A DNA stretch of 64,000 nt from an uncultured Candidatus Poseidoniales archaeon. GTDB lineage: Archaea > Thermoplasmatota > Poseidoniia > Poseidoniales > Thalassarchaeaceae. The translations under genes were made by a program, and so were the position numbers. Positions 1 through 9,700 of this stretch are shown here, one piece after another. Position 1 is the first letter of the stretch. Every line of letters begins with the position of its first letter. Below the pieces are notes generated by a model. The model did not search any database. It had not been told where the DNA came from and worked only from the letters and a program-made list of their open reading frames with translations. The stretch lies in assembly GCA_902560445.1 (NCBI GenBank), contig CACELO010000003.1, positions 1 through 64,000 on the forward strand, given 5' to 3'.

Positions 1-530
1 ACAATATCACTCTAGGTTTGCGTCATGTCCGTGGAATGAGTAAATCGAAGGCTGAAGAGGTAGCATTAGAGGTTCTAGAAAGAGTCGATATGCTAGATAG
101 GATAGAAGCATATCCTGGTAATTTATCAGGTGGGCAAAAGCAACGAGTTGCAATTGCTCGAGCGCTAGCGATGAAGCCGGAGGTTATTCTATTCGACGAA
201 CCCACAAGTGCACTAGACCCAGAGTTGATTGGTTCAGTCCTGAAAACAATTCGAGGATTGGCAGACGAAGGAATGACTATGGTGATTGTAACCCATGAAA
301 TCAATTTCGCTAGGGAGGTGGCTGACAGAATAGTCTACCTCGATTATGGGCAAGTTGCTGAAGAGGGACCTTCTTCAATTATCAACGAGCCAAAGACTGA
401 ACGACTGCAGAAATTCCTCTCATCTATGCATGAAGATGAAATTCCAGAGAACATTGAGAATCAACTAGTAAATACCCAAGCGGACCTAGACTATATTCCA
501 GACGGAACTGGTAATCGACCTAGGTCTTGA
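1..530 (+). CDS. ABC transporter ATP-binding protein, amino-acid type (5' end outside window)
   Basis: C-terminal part of an ATPase that would energise a polar amino acid importer (GlnQ/HisP-like). The frame is open back to base 3 and the codons before the first Met read NITLGL, matching the family's Q-loop region, so the gene begins upstream. Visible motifs are the signature LSGGQKQR, Walker B VILFDEPTSALDPE and the switch histidine VTHE. After the nucleotide-binding core there is an unusual hydrophilic tail of about 35 residues rich in Asp, Glu and Asn. The permease and binding protein are presumably upstream of the window. Family assignment is firm; the substrate is inferred. Confidence 0.88.
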   Translation, partial: NITLGLRHVRGMSKSKAEEVALEVLERVDMLDRIEAYPGNLSGGQKQRVAIARALAMKPEVILFDEPTSALDPELIGSVLKTIRGLADEGMTMVIVTHEINFAREVADRIVYLDYGQVAEEGPSSIINEPKTERLQKFLSSMHEDEIPENIENQLVNTQADLDYIPDGTGNRPRS

Positions 531-538
531 AGGGATTT

Positions 539-1921
<1,383 letters not shown>

Positions 1922-1994
1922 CTATATTGCGACACCGGACGCTTTGGCGACTGGAGGTCTCCTTTTCAATGATATGCCTGAATATACTGTTCAG

Positions 1995-2013
1995 ACTGCC
2001 CCGAAGGGGCAGT
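1995..2013 (-). terminator. Perfect 8-bp hairpin after the HD gene
   Basis: ACTGCCCC, loop GAA, GGGGCAGT. It starts 7 nt past the stop codon of the minus-strand HD gene and lies before gdhA. It could be a terminator or a 3'-end stabiliser. Archaeal termination mainly uses oligo-T, and there is no long T-run here. Confidence 0.5.
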
Positions 2014-2020
2014 TCTGAAA

Positions 2021-3337
2021 TTAACCAAAGAGATTTCTCTCAGCTAATTCTGCAACCGATTTTTCATAGCCTGAGAGAGTCATCACGTATACTACGGCTT
2101 GGCTAACTTGCCTCTTTTTTAGTGCATCAGCGATTGGAGTATGCTCACTCATCTTTCTAGTCTTACCATCATCTCCGATAATTCGAATATCAACAGCATC
2201 CATTCTAGGCTCAGACAATAGGAGTTTTACACTGGGCACATCAATTGCAACATATCCAGGTTCGAGGCCAGCTCTATGCGCTAGATCATCCTCAATTTCT
2301 CTCCTCTTCTTTGAACTATTGGCGATTTCAATTAACCGTTCTATTTGTGATTCGGATAAATCACCTTGTCTCCTACTAGTGGCGACCTTAAGCATCTGAC
2401 GATATTTTAGTCGCCGCATCATATCTCTGGAGTAATCTCCCGCTTCGTAAAGTGCCTGCCAAATTTCGGCATCGACACTCCTCTGCATATCTTCTGGCTC
2501 GGGAAGAGAATCCTCTGAACGCTCCACAGCTCTACTAAGCATAACTTCCGTAACCCTTGTTACACGGTGGAAATACACTGCACTATACATCAAACCTCTA
2601 GCAAGTAACATTCCTTCAAGAGAGGCAAGTCCTCCTTCTTCTACGGCAATATCTCCTCCATGTCTTCTAAGACATGAAATCAATCGATGATGATCTACAA
2701 TTCCGTGTTTAACTCCTGTAAAATGAGAATCTCGTAGTAAGTAATCCATCTGGTCGCAATCTACAGGTCCGTGAACCAAATGACCGAGAGTTTTGTCTTC
2801 TGTCACCAAGTCTTCCTTACCGTCGGTCCAGGATAGTAGAGTTCTCTCCGAGCCCCTTGCATCTGGTCCTCGGATTAAACTTGCAACATCCTCAGGTTCT
2901 ATATTGTAAGATTCTAGAATATCTGGGATTCTTTTTCTATTTTCAACACTAGTCTCTTCACCTTCTCGTAAAACATCGTATTTGCCTAGAATTATTCCTT
3001 CGGTAATTGACATGTGATCAAGCCCTCCCCTCTCATGCAAGATATGTTCTAAGGTGTGCGAATAGGGACCATGACCAACATCATGCAACATGCCAGCGAC
3101 TTGTACCACCGTCTTTTCAGATTCGTCTAAGGACATTGCATCCGCCATCATCCCACCTACGTGGGAGACACCAAGTGAATGTTCGAAGCGGGTATGGTGA
3201 GCTCCTGGAAATACTAGATGGGCAAGGCCTAATTGTTTGATGTGACTTAATTTGTTCATCTCTGGAGTAGATAGCAATTCTTCTCTGACTCCATCAAGAG
3301 AAATTTGTCCATGTATCGTGTCGTTGATGACCTTCAT
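2021..3337 (-). CDS. HD-domain phosphohydrolase (SAMHD1/dNTPase-like)
   Basis: Metal-dependent phosphohydrolase of the HD superfamily, in the branch with dGTPases and SAMHD1-like proteins, so probably a nucleotide triphosphohydrolase. Metal ligands are visible as FEHS (about residue 53), the HD pair in LHDVGHGPYSH (85-86) and a later Asp in DQMDYLL. I start at the ATG at 3337 because family members begin with MKVI-x-D-x-IHG. The frame stays open to an ATG at 3391, which would add 18 residues translated across a run of ten G. The gene is divergent from the ribbon-helix-helix gene, with a repeat-rich gap that may control both. Substrate is inferred. Confidence 0.85.
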   Translation of the reverse strand: MKVINDTIHGQISLDGVREELLSTPEMNKLSHIKQLGLAHLVFPGAHHTRFEHSLGVSHVGGMMADAMSLDESEKTVVQVAGMLHDVGHGPYSHTLEHILHERGGLDHMSITEGIILGKYDVLREGEETSVENRKRIPDILESYNIEPEDVASLIRGPDARGSERTLLSWTDGKEDLVTEDKTLGHLVHGPVDCDQMDYLLRDSHFTGVKHGIVDHHRLISCLRRHGGDIAVEEGGLASLEGMLLARGLMYSAVYFHRVTRVTEVMLSRAVERSEDSLPEPEDMQRSVDAEIWQALYEAGDYSRDMMRRLKYRQMLKVATSRRQGDLSESQIERLIEIANSSKKRREIEDDLAHRAGLEPGYVAIDVPSVKLLLSEPRMDAVDIRIIGDDGKTRKMSEHTPIADALKKRQVSQAVVYVMTLSGYEKSVAELAERNLFG

Positions 3338-3364
3338 GACGCACCCTGCAAGATTCGGAGATAA

Positions 3365-3374
3365 CCCCCCCCCC
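3365..3374 (-). repeat. Homopolymer run of ten G on the coding strand, 5' end of HD gene
   Basis: Ten consecutive C on the plus strand. The run is in the leader if translation starts at 3337, or in codons 6-9 if it starts at 3391. It has the same length as the run that breaks the giant surface gene at 14398-14407. Such runs slip easily in replication and in some sequencing chemistries. Confidence 0.8.
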
Positions 3375-3434
3375 TTCAACTGAACTGCCATGAAGAGACT
3401 GTCTGAGACGAGAAGGTTGGGGGAATATATTGAA

Positions 3435-3479
3435 ATTTTTATATGATTTGCATTTCAATTGCATTTCATTTGCAATACG
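3435..3479. promoter_or_regulatory. Shared promoter with 11-bp-phased direct repeats between HD and RHH genes
   Basis: An AT-rich TATA-like element (TTTTTATATG, 3436-3445) is followed by two copies of WTTGCATTTCA (3447-3457 and 3458-3468) and a partial third, TTTGCAATACG (3469-3479), in tandem with an exact 11-bp period. One helical turn per repeat is typical of sites bound by ribbon-helix-helix dimers side by side. The site is 45 nt upstream of the RHH start and between divergent genes, so autoregulation and co-control of the HD gene is a reasonable inference. Confidence 0.5.
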
Positions 3480-3523
3480 CTTAATACCCCTAGGCCCTCT
3501 CGCAGACTTAGGAGGAAGGTAGT

Positions 3524-3889
3524 GTGGCAGGCCAAAGCCCGATGATTTCGTTAAGGATTCCAGAAGACTACTTGCTCGAACTTGAGCGCAGGGTTGGATT
3601 CGATGGGATGAGAAACAAGTCTGATGTTATTCGAGAAGCTATCAGGAGATACCTGGCAACACCTACTTTTTCTTCCGGCACCCGTATCGAGGTAGAATTA
3701 GGCCCTGATCTGAGTGTTCGCTTGGACGACTTTTGTCGAATACATGGAGAACAACCAGATGTCGTGCTAAGATATGCGGCGCGCGAACACATAGCGCGCT
3801 CCTCTACTGACGATGCAACAGTCGACGCGGTGCTAAGTAAGCGCCTGGAAGAGCTGCGTGCTCGATTTGACGATTCGACTGAACAATGA
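3524..3889 (+). CDS. Ribbon-helix-helix (CopG-type) transcriptional regulator
   Basis: 121-aa DNA-binding protein. The RHH fold is visible at residues 7-45: strand MISLRIP, helix LLELERRVGF, turn RNKSDVIREAIRRYL. The remaining 75 residues hold a second strand-helix unit (RIEVELGPDLSVRLDDFC) that could be a sensor or a dimerisation domain. The start is GTG at 3524, with AGGAGG about 9 nt upstream. A strong hairpin follows 40 nt after the stop, so it may be monocistronic. Ligand and targets are unknown; the phased repeats upstream are the obvious candidate operator. Confidence 0.8.
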   Translation: MAGQSPMISLRIPEDYLLELERRVGFDGMRNKSDVIREAIRRYLATPTFSSGTRIEVELGPDLSVRLDDFCRIHGEQPDVVLRYAAREHIARSSTDDATVDAVLSKRLEELRARFDDSTEQ

Positions 3890-3929
3890 GGTGAGAGACG
3901 TGGGTGAGAATGGGATGCACTCAAACTCC

Positions 3930-3958
3930 GCGGGGGGGCGGCAAAGTCGCCCCTCCGC
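3930..3958 (+). terminator. 11-bp GC-rich hairpin downstream of the RHH gene
   Basis: GCGGGGGGGCG pairs with CGCCCCTCCGC (one G-T pair) around a 7-nt loop GCAAAGT. It lies 40 nt past the RHH stop and is a likely transcript end or 3' structure. The left arm contains a run of seven G. Confidence 0.5.
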
Positions 3959-4229
3959 ACAAACTTCTACTCGAGCGACCCTTACTATAGGATTCAATGG
4001 CATTAGAAGGAGAGCAAAACTATCCAACGCAGTAGGTTACTCGCCCTCTGATGCTCCTCGACAAGAGCGCCCCAATCTTTCAACACGTAGCAGACATCAC
4101 GATCTAGAGAATCGTGAAAATTGAAAATCAACACACACCGTCCCGCCCTATTCGGGCGGGGCACACCCAATTTAATTCAGCGTTGATAAAGCCAATCTTC
4201 TTGGGCGGCCTATCGGCAGGTTCGAATCC
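3959..4229. other. Gene-poor stretch between RHH and helicase genes
   Basis: With the preceding hairpin this makes about 340 bases without a convincing gene. A frame of up to 88 codons runs through 3858-4124, but its product is low-complexity (rich in Arg, Ser and Asn), it overlaps both the RHH 3' end and the hairpin, and it resembles no family. A perfect hairpin sits at 4142-4160. I see no tRNA, although AGGTTCGAATCC near 4217 imitates a T-arm. An unrecognised small RNA cannot be excluded. Confidence 0.4.
4142..4160 (+). terminator. Perfect 7-bp GC hairpin upstream of the helicase gene
   Basis: CCCGCCC, loop TATTC, GGGCGGG. It ends about 70 nt before the helicase start codon. It resembles the other short-loop hairpins in this window. 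It could end a transcript from upstream or lie in the helicase leader. Confidence 0.45.
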
Positions 4230-6248
4230 ATGACCGCCAAAGGAGTCGATTCCTCGGTGAGATACTTCGCTCATTCCGAAGTTAGAGAATCTCAATCGGA
4301 TATGATTGAGGATGGGATCGAAGCTTTGTTATCAGAGGGGTCATTGATGGCCTTGGCTCCCACTGGAATAGGTAAAACCGCTGCCGCATTAGCTAGTGCA
4401 ATTAGTGTACAGAGGGCTTCATCAGACAATCTGAAGATATTATTCCTCACAAGTCGTCAATCACAACACAGGATAGTTGTTGACACGGTTCAGAAAATAA
4501 ACCAGAAACTTGGTCAAACTGAACCATCAATCAAATTGGTTGATTTAATCGGACGTGAGGGCATGTGTCAAAATGTCGACCGAATGAGTGGGAAATGTGA
4601 TTGTGAAGATGACTTAGATGGGTCAATGAGAGATGAATTGAGAGCAGATATGCAAGCGGACATTTTGCTAAAGCCGACCCATGTAGATGATTTGATTCTG
4701 AAAAGTAGACGAATAAATCTCTGTGCTTGGGCCACTGCTAGAGAGGCAGTAAAGAGTTGCAACATATTGGTTTGTGATTACAATCATGTTTTCATCGATA
4801 GTGTTAGAGAGGCTTCATTACCTTCTATGGGAGTAGATATTGAAAATACCATTCTCATTGTTGATGAAGCACACAATTTACCTGATAGAGTCCGCAATGG
4901 GATGAGTCGAAGAATTACTTCGAATATTTTCTTTAAAGCCAAATCAGACGTTGAAGAACACATTGGTAATGCGAAGAAAAACGCAGTTAATGGAGTAGAA
5001 ATAGAACTAGATGAAATGAAATGGGCTAAAAGATCACTAGAGCGTCTGCAAAAACAAATGCCCACTTGGTTTTCTGCGAGAGAAAGAGAATTAAATCGTC
5101 TTGAAGAAGAAGATATGCAGGTAGAAACTAGACATTTACTAGATGAAATGGAAGTAATTCTAAGTGAGACTTTAGAGGAAGTTCCAGAAGGCCGATTATC
5201 GAATCTTAAACGATTAGTGGCTCAATTATTGAAAGTCCGAATTGAATCCGATGAGGAAGTCGATGATGATGAAAGAGAGAGCGATTGCGAAAGACTAGCC
5301 TCTTTCATAATCACTTGTGGTCAGTATGAGGACTCCCCAGCCCTAGTTCTGGTTTTCGATAAAATACTTGAGCAAACACAAGTAAGGTCTTTTCTGCTCG
5401 ACCCAGGTGTAGTTTCCGGGCCTCTTTTCGCTTCTTGCCGTGGTTCTATACTCATGTCAGGAACATTGTTTCCCGCTGAAATGTACAGAGATTTATTGCG
5501 TTTACCCGAAAATGAAGAAAGGAAAGTTCTTGCTAAGGACTATGATTCACCATTTTTATCAGAAAGAAGACCCGTTTTAGTTGCCCAAAATACCACTTCA
5601 AGATATACCGAACGTGGAGAAATCAATACGAACAATATCCGTGACCATGTCATAGAGGTTTTACGCAATACACCAGGGCATGTTGCGCTATTTGCACAAA
5701 GTTATGCAATGCTGGATATGGTATTGGACGATTACCGCTGGATACCATGGGGTATCCAAATAGAGAAGGAGAGTTCTCGAATGAGTAAAAGGCAAGTCGC
5801 AAAGATGGTAGATAATCTATATCAAAAACGTAGAACAAATGACAGAGTCATGCTTTGTGGTGTACTTTCTGGTAAATTGGCCGAAGGTGTTGATTACCCC
5901 GAAAATATCCTAGATGCAGTAGTTTGTATTGGACTTCCTGTACCACCGCCTAGTGCTCGACAGAAGGCGTTAACTGAATATTTTCAAGACAAATTTGGAA
6001 CGAATGCTGCTAGAAGGTACTCTAGTCACCAACCAGCAGTAAATAGTGTTCTACAAGCGATTGGACGGCCGATAAGAAAAGCAGAAGATAGGGCACTTGT
6101 AGTAATCCTAGAAAAACGGATTCGAGAAAGACCATACCGGTTTTGTATTCCTACAAACTTACTGGTGATGAGAAGTCAAGATGCTGAGAGAACAGGACGT
6201 CTAGCAAAGAGGTTTTTTCAACGCTTTCCAGATCCAGCTATTGAGTGA
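4230..6248 (+). CDS. XPD/Rad3-family (DinG-like) DNA helicase
   Basis: Superfamily 2 5'-3' DNA helicase of the XPD/Rad3 group, expected to act in repair. The 672-aa protein has Walker A APTGIGKT (43-50), the DEAH box VDEAHN (211-216), motif III-like LMSGTLF and motif VI QAIGRPIRKAEDRA. Cysteines at 113, 123, 125 and 165 lie between Walker A and DEAH (GREGMC, KCDC, NLCAW), where XPD enzymes hold a 4Fe-4S cluster. An acidic, coiled-coil-like insert spans about residues 255-350, at the position of the Arch domain. The start is ATG at 4230. Archaeal XPD is usually 550-650 aa, so the length is normal to slightly long. Confidence 0.9.
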   Translation: MTAKGVDSSVRYFAHSEVRESQSDMIEDGIEALLSEGSLMALAPTGIGKTAAALASAISVQRASSDNLKILFLTSRQSQHRIVVDTVQKINQKLGQTEPSIKLVDLIGREGMCQNVDRMSGKCDCEDDLDGSMRDELRADMQADILLKPTHVDDLILKSRRINLCAWATAREAVKSCNILVCDYNHVFIDSVREASLPSMGVDIENTILIVDEAHNLPDRVRNGMSRRITSNIFFKAKSDVEEHIGNAKKNAVNGVEIELDEMKWAKRSLERLQKQMPTWFSARERELNRLEEEDMQVETRHLLDEMEVILSETLEEVPEGRLSNLKRLVAQLLKVRIESDEEVDDDERESDCERLASFIITCGQYEDSPALVLVFDKILEQTQVRSFLLDPGVVSGPLFASCRGSILMSGTLFPAEMYRDLLRLPENEERKVLAKDYDSPFLSERRPVLVAQNTTSRYTERGEINTNNIRDHVIEVLRNTPGHVALFAQSYAMLDMVLDDYRWIPWGIQIEKESSRMSKRQVAKMVDNLYQKRRTNDRVMLCGVLSGKLAEGVDYPENILDAVVCIGLPVPPPSARQKALTEYFQDKFGTNAARRYSSHQPAVNSVLQAIGRPIRKAEDRALVVILEKRIRERPYRFCIPTNLLVMRSQDAERTGRLAKRFFQRFPDPAIE

Positions 6249-6287
6249 GATTCAATCAATGGATTCATCAAAGTCGGATTCTTCGCA

Positions 6288-6761
6288 GTGTTGAGGGGCA
6301 TGTGGCGGAAGGTCGATGTTGTGGGTTCCAATGACCTAGCGGAAGTACTCGACGAAAATCAGGATAGAGGACTCGATATCGACGCTGAGTCTATGCATCA
6401 ACGTTTTTTGGCAGACCTTCCACATCTTGAATCTGCAAAAAGTAATCACAACGAAATTTTGACACATGTTTCAGGACAAATAGAACATTCAAAAAAATAC
6501 ACTAGAACATTTGATTCTGATAGTGTTGCCTTCGATGAGTTGGATAGAGAGTCAGCAAAAGCAGGATTCGACATCAATTTAGATATCGAATCTTTGACTA
6601 GCCTTACTGTAACGACTTGCATAGACGATGAGAGAAGACTTGTTCGAGTAATTGCACCCGAACGCTTCGGCGGTATGATTCGTACTCTTTCGATTCCAGC
6701 AGCAATGGATGTAGAATCTGCTAAAATTTCAGATGGTGCGCTTCATCTGAGTTTTGACTAA
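6288..6761 (+). CDS. Hypothetical protein with a possible Hsp20-like C-terminus
   Basis: 157-aa acidic protein, not recognised. It starts 40 nt after the helicase stop with GTG (6288) and has an in-frame ATG at 6300. The first 90 residues are polar and probably helical. The last 50 read as beta strands ending IRTLSIPAAMDVESAKISDG and then ALHLSF. That resembles the last strands of alpha-crystallin/Hsp20 domains (a LP-x-VD-x3-AKA-x2-NGVL-x-V pattern), but the match is by eye and weak. It abuts the stop codon of the giant minus-strand gene with no gap. It may be cotranscribed with the helicase. Confidence 0.55.
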   Translation: MLRGMWRKVDVVGSNDLAEVLDENQDRGLDIDAESMHQRFLADLPHLESAKSNHNEILTHVSGQIEHSKKYTRTFDSDSVAFDELDRESAKAGFDINLDIESLTSLTVTTCIDDERRLVRVIAPERFGGMIRTLSIPAAMDVESAKISDGALHLSFD

Positions 6762-9700
6762 TCAAGCAACTGCTTCGCTGAGATCAAATGAGTCTCTCTC
6801 TGGAACATCTTGTAACTCATCGATTTCTTGCAATACCATCGAAAGTGCATGTTGAGCATTTTGTCTATGGCCATCACCCAACTTATGAGATGAATATCTG
6901 GCCTCTTCAAAAATTCGGTCTAATGCTACAAGTGCTTCTTCACTAATTGGTAGGGCCTTTCTTATCGCCATTTCAAATTCTCTAACAGTCTCAAAGTCTC
7001 GACGAAGGAATCCATTTCGCATCAATATATTGCAGAGAGTCTCATAACAATTGAATATAGCCTCTCGAATTTCATCTCCAGCAGCTAGTAACTCAGCAGT
7101 ATAACTGAAAATATCAGCCATCTCATCAAGTGCTGCTAATCGACGTCTTCTAAGGGATAATCCAAGTCCAATAAGAGTCCCCAAAATCAAGAGCATTCCG
7201 ATAAGAGCAATGATTTGCCAGAATGTAAAGAGAGGAGCAGGGTCTTCGTAAGTCATCTCAATACCCGAATAATCGTTGTTTAACCACAATCGATCATTTG
7301 GACTGATTAGTTGAGAATCTGTTTGGAAGAGAAGAGATAATTTACCCCATTTATTTTCGTCATAAAATGCCGGTTGATTTTGGATTGTGAAATCATAATC
7401 CATTATTCCATCTGAATCTGTTAACTTTACGTTTTGGAAATGTATAGCCGATTGATTAACTAGCCTGGCGACAATGGAAATACCTTCTACAGGCAGACCC
7501 GTATCGTTTGCAGTAACGGTTACTGTACCATTTATTCGTCTCTGGTTTTCTTTGATATGATGACTATCCGGAGTAAATGTGAAGCTCACAGGAACGCGGA
7601 TGTTGATTATATGCTCAATATCCAAACCGTTTAGGAATCTGTCTGCATCGGCAATTGCAGATATTGTAAGTGATAATTCACCAGGGGGCATTGTCGAGCG
7701 AGCTGGTGAGCGGAGTTCAAAGTGACCTGTTGATTCATCCCACACTAGGGTTGATGGTTCTGCTAAACCGTTCCAAAGCAAGACTACTTCCATACCTTCA
7801 ATGACGTTGCTTTCTCCACCAACTTCGACTATCCTGCCAACTAACTTAATGTCCTTTGAATCATCTGAACGGATTATCAAGTCGGTCTCCCAAAGAACCT
7901 CGATTTGGATATCTGCCTTAGCATATACCGTCATATTATATTCTACGGGTAGGTAAAATGTTTGACCCTCAAATGTGAATTTAATATCATGTCCGCCTCT
8001 CGTAATCAGGTATCCTATGGAATATTCTAATTCGAAAAGACCATCATTACCAGTGGTTATTCGATTGATTTCTAACCCATCAAGTGTAACAACAATTTCT
8101 CGTCCGGAAAGACCAGGGGCTCCTGCTGTATCTGAGTCAAATAGTCTACCAGTAAAGTTCCATTTTTCACCTCTAGTAACTGATACATCATCCACTTGCA
8201 AATTGATCGAAGTATGATAAGCAATTGTCAAATTAGCGTCTACACTTCCTGGCCTGTAATACCCCTGTGCAGGTGCTGTTACAGTTATTGTATGGAAGCC
8301 GATGTCTAAGAAGTCTGAAATTACCCAATTGAAAGACCAATCACCCTTTTCATTACTTGTGGTTATCCCAACTAGGGTGCCATCAATGAAAATTTCAAGC
8401 GAGTGATTACCTAACCCGCCATCAGGGAGATTATCTTTAACTGTTCCAGTAAGCCTCATTTCATCTCCTACAGCATACGCACTTACCGGTTCTATCGAAA
8501 TGATAGTAGGGGCATACACTGTGAATACTGTGGTTGAATTTGAAGATAGTATGAACTCTTCGCCCTGGAAAATTATCTTTACCAATCTAGGACCTAATGG
8601 CATATTTGGTGGAATTGGAAGATATACGCTGAATGTACCATTTTCTTCTACCTGAAGTCCGGTCAGGAATTGATCATTCATGGTGACTTCTAGATATCTA
8701 TCTCCAAGTGTACGACCCGCTCCATCTGTAAGCATTCCTTCAATGAGAAGTAACTGGTTCCTATCGACCTCTCCGGGAGGAGTTGTGATAACAACTTGAG
8801 ATGTTTGTGTCACATTGAATTCGACTGTACTTGCGGCGGGTAGGTAATATTCAGGATTCAATGAATCTCCTTGACCCATTGGATCTACCCAAGTAAATCC
8901 TCCAAAGAATTTCGCAGTAACTGTATGAGCCCCGTAATCCATATCTAATGGTAAATCATAGGTCACCCTCCACTGTCCTGTGGAGGCGTTAGAAACTGTT
9001 GTGTAGATTGAACCGGCGTCGGTTCCATCTATCCAAATATGGATCACTCCTCCTGAAATTAACCCGTTATTAGTCAATAATTGGCCGTGCTCATCTAGAA
9101 GGGTGCCAGTGAAAGTAATGTTTTCCCCTGCAATCATGGAACCTGATAGCTCTGTGAATTCTATTATAGTTGGAGCCAGAACGATAACTCGAGACCAAGT
9201 GGAGTCTCCGATTAAACCGGTAGAACCATTTATTCCCAGGAATTCAGCAGAAATTAGCATTGGGCCTTGTGTTCTCTGTGCATCTACAGGAATGACCAAA
9301 GTTCCTCTTCCTGTTGAATCGGTAGTTAAAGATTGAATGAATGAACCATCAACTAGAATGTCTATTTCGACACCTTCTACCAATTGACCTGCATTATCTA
9401 TGATTGAGATATTCACACTAACATCATTGCCTCTAACAACTCTTCTATCGGGATCTAGGTCTGCCGGATCTAATATTGAAATTAGGGAGTATCCCCTACT
9501 ATCGAAAGAGCCTATATCACTGCTTGAGCCGTAGTAATTTACAGTTGGAGTATAAGTCGCGGTTATGTTATGAGTCCCTCTGGGGAAAGATAGCCCGAGC
9601 GTAATTACGGCGCTCCAAGTGCCATTTGCATTCACAACACCTCCAGTAGCTTGGAACCCCGAATCTGTGCCATCTATAGAGAAAGTAAGGGATGAAGGCA

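Noticed and set aside
3858..4124. 88-codon open frame downstream of the RHH gene
   Set aside because: It overlaps the RHH 3' end and an 11-bp hairpin, has low-complexity composition rich in Arg, Ser and Asn, and matches no family; probably chance.
4210..4228. T-arm-like AGGTTCGAATCC suggesting a tRNA before the helicase gene
   Set aside because: Only the two innermost T-stem pairs can form and no acceptor or anticodon arm is present.
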